A DNA stretch of 64,000 nt from Capsicum annuum (taxonomy: Eukaryota; Streptophyta; Magnoliopsida; Solanales; Solanaceae). The position numbers and the translations under genes were made by a program. This document shows positions 1 through 10,045 of the stretch, one piece after another; the stretch's first letter is position 1, and every line of letters starts with the position of its first letter. The notes beneath the pieces were generated by a model, which worked only from the letters and a program-made list of their open reading frames with translations, was not told where the DNA came from and made no database searches. The DNA is taken from NCBI RefSeq assembly GCF_002878395.1, contig NC_061115.1:215332963-215396962 (forward strand). The letters run 5' to 3'.

Positions 1-206
1 TTTCTTATTGTGCTCTTTTAGTGTCTTGAGGCAGGAGTACGACGTGGTGGTGAGGTTCAGTTTCTTGTAATGCTTTTTTTCTTGTAAGGTTCAGTTTTCA
101 CTGTTGTGTAATATATTCTAAATTAATTTGTAGCAATTACTCCAGAATTAATCAACTTTTCTTCTTTCATGTAATTAAAAGCCCTATACCAACCAAATTT
201 TGAGAC

Positions 207-1391
207 GCGGGGGGGGTGAATGAAAAATTGGACGTTTGGAGGCAAACCCTTGAATCTAAGGGGTTCAGGGTGAATAGATCCAAGACGGAGTATATGGAAG
301 GCAAGTTTAGTGTCTTGAGGCAGGAGTACGATGTGGTGGTGAGGTTGGAATCCCAGGATGTTTGTAAGAGAGAATAGTTTTAAGTATCTTGGGTCTAAGA
401 TCCAGATTGATGAGGATGTCTCTAATCGTATTGGAGCAGGATGGATGAAGTGGAGACTCGTTTCAGGAGTGTTGTGTGATAAGAAGGTGCCCTTAAACTT
501 AAAAGGCAAATTCTACCGAGTGACAGTCCGTCCGGCCATGCTCTATGAAGCGGAGTGTTGGTCAGTCAAGAACTCACACCTCCAAAAATTGGTGGCGGAA
601 ATGAGAATGCTGCATTAAATGTGTGGACTTACTAGAGGGGATCAAGTTAGGAATGAGATTATTCGGAAGAAGGTGGGAGTGGCTTCAGTGGAGGATAAGA
701 TGCGGGAAGGAAGATTGAGATGGTTTGGGCATGTGATGAGGAGGGGCACGGATGCCTCAGTTCGTAGGTGTGTGAGGCTAGCTTTGGATGGCTTCAGGAG
801 AAGTAGAGGTAGGCCGAAGAAATACTGGACGGAGGTGATTAGACATGACATGGAGCAGCTACAACTTACTGAGGACATAACCCTAGATACGAAGGTGTGG
901 AGGGCGCGGATATAGGGTAGAAGGCTAGTGTGAGTGTGTGGGTTGTAGCAAGTAGTTAGGTGATTTTCTTGTGTAGCCGGGTTAGTATTCTTTGGACTGT
1001 GTCCATAGGTAGGAGTCTCTAGCCAGGAGAATTTGGGTGTGGTGGGTGTCTTTGGTCTGTGTGTGTATGTTCCTACTTGGTGAGTGTCCTATTTCTTAGT
1101 CCTTATTTCGTAGTGCTCTTATTTCTCTTATCTCGCATTTTCTATGATTTCAATTTTTGCAATTTTATTCCTTATTTCTATTATGTCATCCATCCTGCTG
1201 CTTGTTTCATTACGACCTTGTTTACTATTCTTTATCTTGAGCCCAGGGTCTATCGGAAATAGGGTCTATCGGAAACAGCCCCTCTACTTCTTCGGAGATA
1301 GCAGTGTGGACTGCGTACATCTTACCCTCCCCAGACCCCACTTTGTGGGAACACACTGGGTTTGTTGTTGTTGTTGCTGTTGTTTTTGTTA
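207..1391 (+). mobile_element. RTE-clade LINE, 5'-truncated, with broken RT C-terminus
   Basis: Positions 212-912 encode the C-terminal part of a non-LTR reverse transcriptase polyprotein. Recognisable stretches are [36 protein letters not shown] and [10 protein letters not shown], which recur in better-preserved copies at 38302-38900 and 44122-46929. The frame is broken near 355 and by a TAA stop around 616-618, so this copy is dead. A 3' UTR follows, ending in a conserved module (about 1300-1365) and a TTG-rich tail (1360-1391), the usual end of solanaceous RTE LINEs. The upstream 20-58 repeats 310-345, so the 5' side is rearranged or is a second fragment. The RTE assignment rests on recalled family features, not a search. 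Confidence 0.85.
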
Positions 1392-1983
1392 AAATAGTAG
1401 TACTAGAGCCTCTGAAATGTTAATATTAGCAAAAATAAATTCCATCACCAGCTAATAGCCACATGCTACCTGCCCGGATTGCATCGGTCAACATTCTAGT
1501 GGCACTACTGCTATTAGTCTATTACCAGCGAACATTCAACAATACGGCGCCGTTTATAGTGATCCTTCTGGCAGCCACTTGACCACTTCTTTGGCCATCT
1601 ACGATGACTTAAGTAAAACACTTCCCAAAACGTCTTCATTCTTTCTGGGTTTCATTTTATGTAACGATGTTCCTATGAGGGGAATCAGAGAGTGTTTCCT
1701 TGATTACGATTGTCTCAAACTATTCTTAAATATTTTGCGTTATCCAGATCCATATCACCTTACATCTTCCCAGGCTTTGTAGTTGGTAACTGAGGAAAAA
1801 CTACTACTTGTGTGCTGCAAAAACTTCCTTTCTACTGTATAATTACTCATGGCTTTTCAGAAAAAAAATTGCTACACAGCTTTTCTTTCTAGTGACCTAT
1901 CACTATTCCGGTGATAATTATTCCAATGATTTTTGTGCACTAGTTTTCTTTGACAAATTAAACAACATCATATCCAGTGCAAT
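1392..1983. other. Unassigned spacer between two LINE remnants
   Basis: Ordinary complexity, no long frame and no repeat that I recognise. The short open frames here carry no recognisable domain and have no splice context. Confidence 0.5.
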
Positions 1984-2960
1984 CCCATCGGTCCCACCGG
2001 TGGGGTCTGGAGAGGTTAGGAGTGTACGCAGACCGCAGTAGAAGGTTTCCGAGAGACCCTTGACTCAAGTAACGCATACCAAAACAGTTTTAAAAAAGAA
2101 ATCAAATACAAAAGTAAAGCATTCAGCAAATAAATAGAGAAATCATTACAAGGCATTCAGAAAAGAAAAAAAAAACGATAATAGAAGCAAGGAAACAAGA
2201 AGCAGTAACAGAAATTGAAGGACCACAAACTACAAGACTAGAACTAATGCTACTGGTATGCAAGGAGACCTGTCTAGTCAAAGAGGCTTCTAACTAACCT
2301 TCTAACCTTTATCCTCGACCTCCATATCTTCCTATCTTAAGGTCATATCATCATATCATCGGTAAGCTGAAGATGTGCCACGTTCATCACCTCTGCACAA
2401 TACTTCTTTGGCTTGCCTCTACCTCGGCTCAAACCAAGCCTCTAATCAAACCCACCACTGCCAACCTCACACCTCCTCACCAGGCATGCCTGAACTATCT
2501 CATACTCTCATACCTCATCTTGTCCACCACAGGTCACTCCCACCTTATTTCATCCCAAATTTAATGTATTCTAGTGTGCCCACACATTCAACTCAGCATC
2601 CTCATTTCCATAACTCTCATCTCCCAAACTGAGAGTTCTTAACTTGCCAAGACTATGCGCCACAATATGGTCGGCCTGATAGTACACTCTTATTGCACAA
2701 AACGCCAAAGGCGAACCTTCATTTTATCCCCCACGCCAATAACATGACCATGTGTGGCAATCATTATCGATCTCTCCATTTCCTTAACTAAAGACCCAAA
2801 ATACTTAAAACTCCCTGTCTAAGGATGGCTAGAGCATCAAACCTCATTTCCAACGCCAACGTCATGTATTACATCCCTAAACTTACACTCTAAATGTTCA
2901 ATTTTGGTCTTTCTCAACCTAAGCCATTTACACCACAAGGTTTGTCTGCACACCTCTAGC
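1984..2960 (-). mobile_element. Strongly decayed RTE LINE, minus strand
   Basis: The 3' module of the RTE family appears in reverse at 1984-2062 (a variant of the GTGGGGTCTGG motif followed by a CGCAGACC-like block). Moving right, 2290-2640 is a diverged antisense copy of the RT C-terminal coding region; the reverse complement retains fragments of the [19 protein letters not shown] and GRPKKYW blocks. No frame stays open. Much more diverged than the copies in the Sec23 introns, so probably older. The right boundary is uncertain. Confidence 0.65.
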
Positions 2961-3369
2961 CTAGTGTTAATTCATCCTCCAAACAAATTCATTAAACCAT
3001 TTAACATCAAAATTCAACATAAAAGCCATATTTTTAAAAAAAATCAAAACATCTTAATCACAAACCTAAACATATCAACTAAATTAAAAGAAAAGGAAAT
3101 ATAGTCTCTAATACTTAAAATTGTCTTCCTATTCATCCTCCAAACAAGTTCGCTAAACTCTCTTAACATCAAATTCAAATAAAAACCATATTACTTAACA
3201 TCAAAACATCTCAATTGCATACCTAAACCCTTTACACTCGATTTATCTCCATACCTCTAGCCTAGCGTTAATTCACACATCAAATTGAACATAGAAAACA
3301 CAATTTTTAACATCAAAACATCTAAACCACAAACATAAACACATCAACTAACTAAAAAAACAGAAAATA
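2961..3369. repeat. Degenerate repeats leading into the minisatellite
   Basis: Short blocks such as CCTCTAGCCTAG and AACATCAAAACATCT occur two or more times at a spacing of 150-300 bp. The last block (ACTAACTAAAAAAACAGAAA) recurs inside the minisatellite at about 3905 and 4025, so this stretch and the array share history. No coding signal. Confidence 0.5.
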
Positions 3370-5100
3370 AACAGTTCCTAAGTTAATACTGTATTATTTT
3401 TACAACCTTAGTGTCCGCGCCAGCTTTCTCACACCTCAAAAAAAAAACAGTTCCTAAATACTCAATTTATAACCCCTAGTGTCCGAGTCGGCTTTCTCGC
3501 ACCTCGAAAAAAAAACAAAAAACAAAAAAAAGTTCCTAAGTATTCAATTTCATGACCGTAGTGTAAAAGTCAGCTTTCACGCACCTCGAAAAAACAAAAA
3601 AAAAAAAACAAATAAACAGTTCCTAAATATCTAGGCCAGCTTTCTCGCACCTCGGAAAAACAAAAAAAGAGTTCCTAAATATTCAATTTTACGACCGTAG
3701 TGTCCGAGCTAGCTTTTCTTGCACCTCGAACAAATCGAAAAAACAGTTGCTAAAAAACAACGAGTGGTGTTAATTTTACCTTCTCGATACAATTCAGAGT
3801 TGAAATATATGTCAAATTCATTAAAGCTTTGAGCATTAAATTCAACATAAAAGACACAATTTTAAACTTCAAAACATCTCAACCACAAACCTAAACACAT
3901 CAACTAACTAAAAAACGGAAAATAAACAGTTCCTAAATATCTAGTCCAGCTTTCGCGCACCTCAAAAGAACAGTTACCTCACAAAAACAGTTCACATCTC
4001 AATTACAAACCTAAACAGATCAACTAACTAAAAAACAGAAAATAAACAGATCCTAATTTAATAATTTTTACGACCATAGTGTCCGAGCCAGCTTTCTCAC
4101 ACCTCAAAAAAGAAAACAGTTCCTAAATACTCAATTTTATAACGCTAGTGTCCGAGCCAGCTTTCTCACACCTCAAAAAAAAAAAAAAAGTTCCTAAATA
4201 CTCAATTTTATAAAGCTAGCGTCCGAGCCAGCTTTCTCACACCTCCAAAAAAAAAAACAAAAATATAGTTCCTAAATATTCAATTTATAAACCCTGGTGT
4301 CCGAGCCGGCTTTCTCACACCTCCAAAAAAACAAAAAAAAACAGTTCCTAAATACTCAATTTTATAACCCTAGTGTTCGAGCGAGCTTTCTCGCACCTCA
4401 AAAAACAAAAAAAGTCCCTAAATATTCAATTTTATAACCCTAGTGTTTGAGCCAGCTTTCTCGCACCTCAAAAAAAACAGCTCCTAAATACTCAATTTTA
4501 TAACCCTAGTATCCGATCCAGCTTTCTCGCACCTAAGAAAAACAAAAAAAAACAGTTCCTAAATACTCAATTTTATAACCCTAGTGTCCGAGCCAGTTTT
4601 CTCCCACCTCCAAAAACAAAAAAACAGTTCCTAAATCTTCAATTTTATAACTCTAGTGTTCGAGCCAGTTTTCTCGTACCTCCAAAAAACAAAAAAAAAC
4701 AGTTCCTAAATACTCAATTTTATAACCCTAGCATCCGAGCCAGCTTTCTCCCACCTCGAAAAAACAAAAAAACAGTTCCTAAATATTCAATTTTATGACC
4801 GTCGCACCTGAAAAAACAAAAAAAACAGTTCCTAAATGTTCAATTTTACGACCGTAGCGTCCGAGCCAGCTTTCTCGCACCTCAAAAAAACAAAAAAACA
4901 GTTCCTAAATATTCAATTTTATGACCGTCGCATCTCGAAAAAAAAAAAAACAGTTCCTAAATGTTCAATTTTACGACCGTAGTGTCCGAGCCAGCTTTCT
5001 CACACCTCAAAAAACGAAAAAACAGTTCCTAAATATTCAATTTTACGACCGCAGTATCCGAGCTAGCTTTCACGCACTTACAAAAAAACTCAAAAACAGT
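3370..5100. repeat. Minisatellite of ~65-80-bp units containing a SINE 3'-tail block
   Basis: About 22 units are visible, each with a CAGTTCCTAAATA start, a CAATTTTATAACC middle, a GTGTCCGAGCCAGCTTTCTC block and a GCACCTC plus poly-A/CAAA end. Unit length varies mainly in the A-run. The block from ACCGTAGTGTCCG through GCACCTCGA matches, in reverse orientation, the 3' end of the tRNA-derived SINE seen more intact at 43884-44104 (GATGTCCGGTCAGCTTGC ... ACCTCGA). A partial copy of the sequence just right of the array (5110-5157) also appears inside it at about 3755-3810, so the array expanded together with flanking DNA. Confidence 0.85.
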
Positions 5101-5134
5101 AACTAGAAATCAACAATTGCTGTGTTAATTTTAC

Positions 5135-5303
5135 CTTCACGAGACAATTCGGAGTTGATATTGACGGAAGGCAAACCGGAGTCGGAGTAAAACGGAAAAG
5201 ACGAATCTACCCTCGGATCGCCGCCAACAACTCCATCATGTGAAACCCTAGAAATCAACTGCTGCTGCTGTTGCTGCCGTGGATCGCTTTGCAGCGACAA
5301 CAT
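5135..5303 (-). CDS. Possible orphan first exon (Gln-rich N-terminus), gene unknown
   Basis: An ATG at 5303 opens a 56-codon frame starting MLSLQSDPR followed by six glutamines. It has ordinary coding composition and ends at a good minus-strand donor (GAAG|GTAAAATT; exon edge at 5135). The region upstream (5304-5420) looks like a plausible leader. Downstream on the minus strand lie the minisatellite and two LINE remnants, and no matching second exon is visible in the window. It is either the first exon of a gene continuing left of position 1 across a repeat-filled intron, or a gene fragment. I do not recognise the protein. The poly-Gln run and acidic/serine composition are not diagnostic. Confidence 0.35.
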
Positions 5304-5439
5304 CGCGATTGTTACAACATACGCTATGTGAAAAGAGGAAAGAGGAATTTAGCAGAAGTTATTTTTGCAACAAAAATAATGTTTTTGTGGTATCAATTTT
5401 GAGAAATGGAGAATAAATAAAGGGGGGAAATTGGAGGTG

Positions 5440-5760
5440 AGGGCTATTACTTGGAATTAATTGAGCTGCGAATAGAATGATTATTGAAAAATAGGAAGAA
5501 AGATAAGTATCATGTGAAATTAATTAATGTGTGTATAAGTTAGCATGGATAGAATGGTTATTAAAAATAGGAGGAAAGGTGAGCATTATATGAAATTAAT
5601 TGATGTCTGTGCAAACTAACGTGAATAGAATGATTATTGAAATATAAGGCGAAAGGTGAAAACTAACGTGAATAGAATGATTATTGAAATATAAGGCGAA
5701 AGGTGAGTATCACGTGGATTTAGTATGCAAGGATTATTATTTAGGAAAAATAATATAAAC
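5440..5760 (+). repeat. Tandem multimers resembling a SINE 3' tail
   Basis: Three to four imperfect repeats. Each has a GGTGAGTAT(C/T)A-type block, GAAATTAATTAATGTGTG, a TAAGTTAGCATGGATAGAAT-type block and GATTATTGAAA. The 52-bp unit at 5656-5707 is an almost exact duplicate of the one before it (5604-5655). Block order matches the last ~75 bp of the SINE at 43884-44104, read in the SINE sense direction. Confidence 0.6.
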
Positions 5761-6329
5761 ATATATCTTAATGTATCATAGTTACATTAATTTTCATTTT
5801 TATAAAGTAATTATAAAAATCTCAGTAGATTATGCATTTTTATTAAATATATCATTAGTTAATTATGTATCTCAATAGATTCAAAATTAAAAAAATATAT
5901 AGAGCGAATTATGCATTTTTATGAAAGAAAATATATATTTTTTTTATGTATTGTGTATATCAACAGATTTAAAATCACAAAAAATATAGCAAAAGTTAAT
6001 TATGTATATTTGCAACAAATCTATATATATGAATTTTTTTCTTTGTATATATCTATTAAATTGAATCTTGACACAAGTAAAAACCTTGGTTCAGTGGCAA
6101 AGGGTTCAAACTTTCACACAGGGTTTGAGACCTATTCACAATAGGTTTTTAATTTATTTTTTTGCTTTCTGCGTTTGAATCCCCTAGTAGAAATTATGCC
6201 TCCGTCACTGATATCAAATGCTAACTATGTATCTCGACAAATTCAAAATCGAGATTTTCAGTAATTATGTAAAATATCAAATTTATTTATAATTAAATTT
6301 TAAATTGTCTTGATTTATGTTGTTTGCTA
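5761..6329. other. AT-rich stretch with a tRNA-like segment and a hAT-type end
   Basis: Mostly AT-rich. Around 6085-6135 a GGTTCAGTGGCAAAGG / GGGTTTGAGACC pair resembles Pol III boxes of a SINE head. At about 6190-6209 the sequence ending CCTCCGTCACTG reads in reverse like a hAT terminus of the CAGTGACGGAGG type. I found no matching opposite terminus. No gene. Confidence 0.35.
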
Positions 6330-6680
6330 TGTGAAATTAGTTTATGTGTAAACTAGCACAAACGTCATGAAGGAAATGGTTATTTTAAAAAGAGAGAGAG
6401 AGAGGTGATTGATTTCACGTGAGATTCCTTGATGTGTGTATAAACTGATACGAACAATACGATTATTAAAAAAGAAAAATAGAGGTGATAGATATTATAT
6501 GAAATTAATTAATATACGAATAAGCTGATACAAATAATAATATTATTTCTTTTTAAAAAATGTAGGATTATATTTAAAATTAATCAATGTGCATCTAAAC
6601 TGATACGAACCATATAATTATTAATTTATATGGACGTAAACTAGCAAAAACAACACGATTATTCAGAAAAGTTTTTTTTG
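6330..6680 (+). repeat. Second block of SINE-tail-like tandem repeats
   Basis: At least three more degenerate units carry the block order of 5440-5760: AGAGGTGATAGATATTATAT, GAAATTAATTAAT, a TAAACTGATACGAACAATAC variant and GATTATTAAAAAA. Units are spaced roughly 90 bp and are more diverged than those at 5600-5710. Confidence 0.5.
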
Positions 6681-6931
6681 AATTTGAGGGAATGAATTTT
6701 CCTTTGGGTAATTAGTGTAAGAATGACTATTGTGCTTTGTAGTTACGAGCTATTTTCTTATTGGTGTTTTGTGAAAAGACAATATTAACCTCGTATAATG
6801 GTCTGACACATATGGGATGTTTGTTTTTGGTCGGTTTGACCACTTTATTATTGCATAATGCATACGCGTGTATTTTTATTTAGAGCTACTTCATGTGATT
6901 TTAATTGTCACATTTTGAAGTGACACATTTT

Positions 6932-7222
6932 AGACCCCATTTGGTCATAAAAATTATTTTTTTCGAAATTGAAGATTTGGAGTTGAAGATGAAATTAGAG
7001 TAGAAATTGTGTTTGATCATTAATATAAATTAAAGATATTTTTAAAATTTTGTAAAAAAAGTATAAGTAAAAAAAGTGAAAACAAGTAAAACTTATTTTC
7101 ACTTTTTCAAATATTTTTTTAGAATTGGAGTTGAAAAATTCATGGTCAAATGCAACGTGTTTTCGTTTTTTTCACTAAAGTGAAATAATTTTTCGGAAAA
7201 AAAAAATTATATGGCCAAACGG
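6932..7222. mobile_element. MITE with ~25-bp inverted ends (hAT-like)
   Basis: The left end CCCATTTGGTCATAAAAATT is inverted at the right end (AATTATATGGCCAAACGG). The interior is AT-rich and non-coding. Length about 290 bp. A related copy interrupted by a LINE/SINE tail lies at about 48990-49350. The target duplication is not clear. Confidence 0.6.
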
Positions 7223-7238
7223 CTACTTAATAGAGGTA

Positions 7239-7498
7239 CCCCATTCGATTTTAGTTGTTACATTTTAAATTGACACATTTATTAAGAAAAATAATTAATA
7301 CGTAACATAATTATTTTATTATAATACCTCTATTAAATAATGCTTATATTATATCTTAAAATTAATTTTAAAAAAATAATTAACGTTAAGGGTAAAATAT
7401 AAATAAAAAAGTTATCTTCTATTGATATGTCAAAAATGACAAGTAAAAATAGAAACTTAATTAAAAAATTAGTGACAAGTAAAAACGAACGGAGAAAG
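7239..7498. mobile_element. Stowaway-like MITE, TA target duplication
   Basis: TA dinucleotides flank both ends (7237-7238 and 7499-7500). The left end CCCCATTCGATTTTAGTTGT and the right end ACGAACGGAGAAAG are degenerate inverted relatives of the C(T)CCC(T)CCGT-type plant Stowaway terminus. No coding. The interior resembles the outer MITE at 32509-33165. Confidence 0.6.
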
Positions 7499-8390
7499 TA
7501 ATTTGATTCACCAACAAAGTAATTTTTGAATTGGGTGAAAATTATTTTCATCCTCTAATTTTATTTTAAAAAGTAAATTTTTTCTCAACTCTAAATAAAT
7601 GTCACGTTGTAAAATAAATAAGTACTACGTAGAATAAAGAAGAAGAATATTTATTATTTAAAATTGAGGGAATGTTTGATTTTTGTAAACGATTTTCACA
7701 CTTTTGGATTATAATTTTAAGATAATGAAGGTGTTTGATTTGACTTTTAAGCTAGTTAAATTTACTTTTAGTTTTTTTTGTAACTTGTTTTGAATGTCTG
7801 GTAAAATTGAAAAAGCACTTAAAAGTATTTAGTCTTTATTTTGTTCAAATTAGCTTATGATTTATAAGTCAAAATTTATTAAGAATTTGTCTGAATTGAC
7901 TTATTTTAGATGTTTTGAAGTGAAAATAGTTTTTAAGGATTCTTGTAGTGTTTGGTTTTAAAAAAATTAGAAAACAATGTTTATAAGTACTTGTTTTTAA
8001 GTCAAACAATAAAAAATGCCAAAACTCATAATTCGGATTTCTAATTTATAACTTTTAACTTATAGGAGTAGTTAATTATTTTGACTTATAGTAATTTTTA
8101 TATAGTTTTCAAACATATAAATTTTATTTCAAAAAGCTTAAACATTTTACGTGAACTTAAATTGTTTGGCTCTTGAAATATGAATTGTGCCACATAAATT
8201 GGGATAAAAAGAATATCTAATGATGTATTTTTCAATCTTATATATAAAATATTAAACTATCGCCTCATATTAGCAATAACTTAATCAACTGAAACTGATC
8301 ATCATGAGATTTTAGGTATAATTTCCAACAAAAACAAACACTAGGTGAGTTCTATCCATTCGTCCTAGTTTTAATGGACAAAGTTACTTG
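7499..8390. other. AT-rich intergenic DNA
   Basis: No open frame of note. 7680-8130 has repeated ACTTATAAGTCAA-like words in both orientations, suggesting an old hAT-type MITE, but I cannot set its ends. Confidence 0.4.
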
Positions 8391-8430
8391 GTAATAATTG
8401 TTAGTAGGTATCCCGTGGAATAAATAAACT

Positions 8431-8762
8431 CAGAGTCGAAGCCAGAATTTTCACAAATGGGTTCAAAGTTTGAAGAAAAATCAATCGAAGAGAGTTCAAC
8501 ATTCATTATATATACATAAGATATAATTTTAGGGACCGGTAAATTTGTTGTCATGTGACCAGGAGGTCACAGGTTCAAGCCTTGGAAACAGCCCTTAGCA
8601 GAAATGTAAGGTAAGGCTGCGTACAATACACCTTTATGGTGGGACCCTTCCTCGAACTCTGCACATAGTAGGAGCTTTAGTGCACCGAACTACTCCTTTG
8701 ATGTATAAATAGTATAATTTTCCACCGAATGGGGTTTGATGAACCCCCATGCTCCGCCCTTG
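8431..8762. mobile_element. hAT-type MITE inserted in a SINE
   Basis: The left end CAGAGTCGAAGCCAGAATTT and the right end CCATGCTCCGCCCTTG (reverse: CAAGGGCGGAGCATGG) are the degenerate hAT termini common in Solanaceae. The flanking 8-mers (AATAAACT and CCATGGAT) do not match, so the target duplication has decayed or my ends are off. An Au-like SINE sits inside it. Confidence 0.5.
8533..8700 (+). mobile_element. Au-like tRNA-derived SINE
   Basis: A Pol III B-box-like GGTTCAAGCC sits at about 8572 with a tRNA-like head upstream. It is followed by GTAAGGCTGCGTACAATA, a TGGTGGGACCCTTCC block and GGAGCTTTAGTGCACCGAAC, the body of the Au SINE family as I remember it. A diverged second copy lies in reverse at 31434-31592. 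Confidence 0.7.
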
Positions 8763-9000
8763 CCATGGATTAATCAAAGTGCGCGCAAGCTGGTCCGGAC
8801 ACCACGATTGTTAAAAAAACGTTCTTTATGCACCAAAATTCAGAGTTTAAGTTGGTGAAACAACTCTTATTTTGATGTTGAACTCATATCAACTAATTAA
8901 CTTGAAAAAAATACTGTTTATGAATAGTGATGTTGAAATGTTCTTCTATTTAGATGAAATCAAATGATTATTTATATACAAGCTCAGTTGATTTACAGTA

Positions 9001-9246
9001 CTTCCTCCGTTTTAAAAATAATGACCTATTTTGACTTGGCACAAAGTTTAAAAAAATAAAGAAGACTTTTGAATCTTATGACCTTAAATTAAAGTTGTCA
9101 AATGTATCTAAATGCCCTTTAATCTTGTAGTAATAAACATGTCATGTGGAAAGTTGAAGTTAAAGTATTACCAAAAAAGGAAAGGGTCATTCTTTTTTAA
9201 ACGGATTAAAAAGAAAAGTAGGTCATTCCTTTTTTAAACAGAGGGA
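9001..9246. mobile_element. Stowaway MITE
   Basis: The left end CTTCCTCCGTTTTAAAAATA and the right end TTTTTTAAACAGAGGGAG are inverted repeats with the plant Stowaway consensus. The left flank is TA; the right flank is AA, a probable decayed TA duplication. About 246 bp, non-coding. Confidence 0.75.
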
Positions 9247-9871
9247 GAAATTTTTTCTATAAAATTTTGTGAATATATAACCTAAAGGTAATGAAGCTCT
9301 TGGAAAATATATTTCAAGAACAAAAATATATGAAGAAAATCGCAATGATGAAAAGCTTAATAATTCGAACAACGAACACATAATTAAAGGCTCGAAATAT
9401 GCATGAAACGTTTTCTTAAAAATGATATTTGCTCTCTTTCCTCTGCGAGATTGCTAGCGGATTGTATGCAAATAGTTTTAGTTGATGCGGCAAGCCTATG
9501 AAATTCTGTACTAAGCAAATAGTCAACCAACTAATGAAAGGATACAATCTTTCAATTAATTTAAGTTAAACAAAAATCCAACAGAAGCCTCATGATCCAA
9601 GTAAAGATGAATTTATGGTGTTTCAAAATTGTTGTTTTTCTCTTGCAAGGTAAGTTGCGCAGACTCTTCATTTTTTATGTTGCATCCGTATCTAATTCTT
9701 CAAAAATATACTAATATTGGCGAATTCGACATGCACCCATTGACACTTCTGACGGGTCCGAAAAACATAGCTTGCAAGTATGCATATGATTTAGTGGGAC
9801 TTGTTTGTAGCTGCAAGCTGTGTGTTATAGCAATGTAGATGTTCATATGGATTCACCATCGTAGAAGAGTT
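9247..9871. other. Unassigned intergenic DNA
   Basis: No recognisable gene or repeat. A 69-codon frame (9629-9838) has no homology I know and no splice context. Confidence 0.4.
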
Positions 9872-9995
9872 ACAACAACAATAAAACAATATACCCAGTG
9901 TATTCCCACAAAGTGGGGTCTTGAAGGTAAAGCCTATGCAGCTCATACCACTACCTCAGATGAAGTAGAGAGGTTGTTTCCGATGATCATAGAAG
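9872..9995 (-). mobile_element. RTE/TS-type 3' tail fragment
   Basis: CAACAATAA followed by CCCAGTGTATTCCCACAAAG, TGGGGTC and a TACCTCAGATGAAGTAGAGA block is the reverse complement of the conserved 3' module seen at 1300-1391. Only the tail is present, so this is a heavily 5'-truncated LINE copy or a TS-type SINE sharing that tail. Confidence 0.7.
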
Positions 9996-10045
9996 AGTAG
10001 ATAAAGATTTAAAATTATCACATCAACGAGAGAGTGCATTGCAAG

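Larger units (their letters stand above)
8391..8815 (+). mobile_element. tRNA-derived SINE 3' portion, split by a later insertion
   Basis: The left piece (8395-8420) has TAGTAGGTATCCCGTGGAAT. The right piece (8767-8815) has AATCAAAGTGCGCGCAAGCT, then GGTCCGGACACCACGATTGT and an A-run. Together they match the 3' half of the SINE at 43884-44104, interrupted by the 8431-8762 element. Confidence 0.55.

Noticed and set aside
3370..5100. Regular repeats resembling a CRISPR array
   Set aside because: Plant nuclear DNA; the units are contiguous variants of one sequence without unique spacers, and no cas genes are present.
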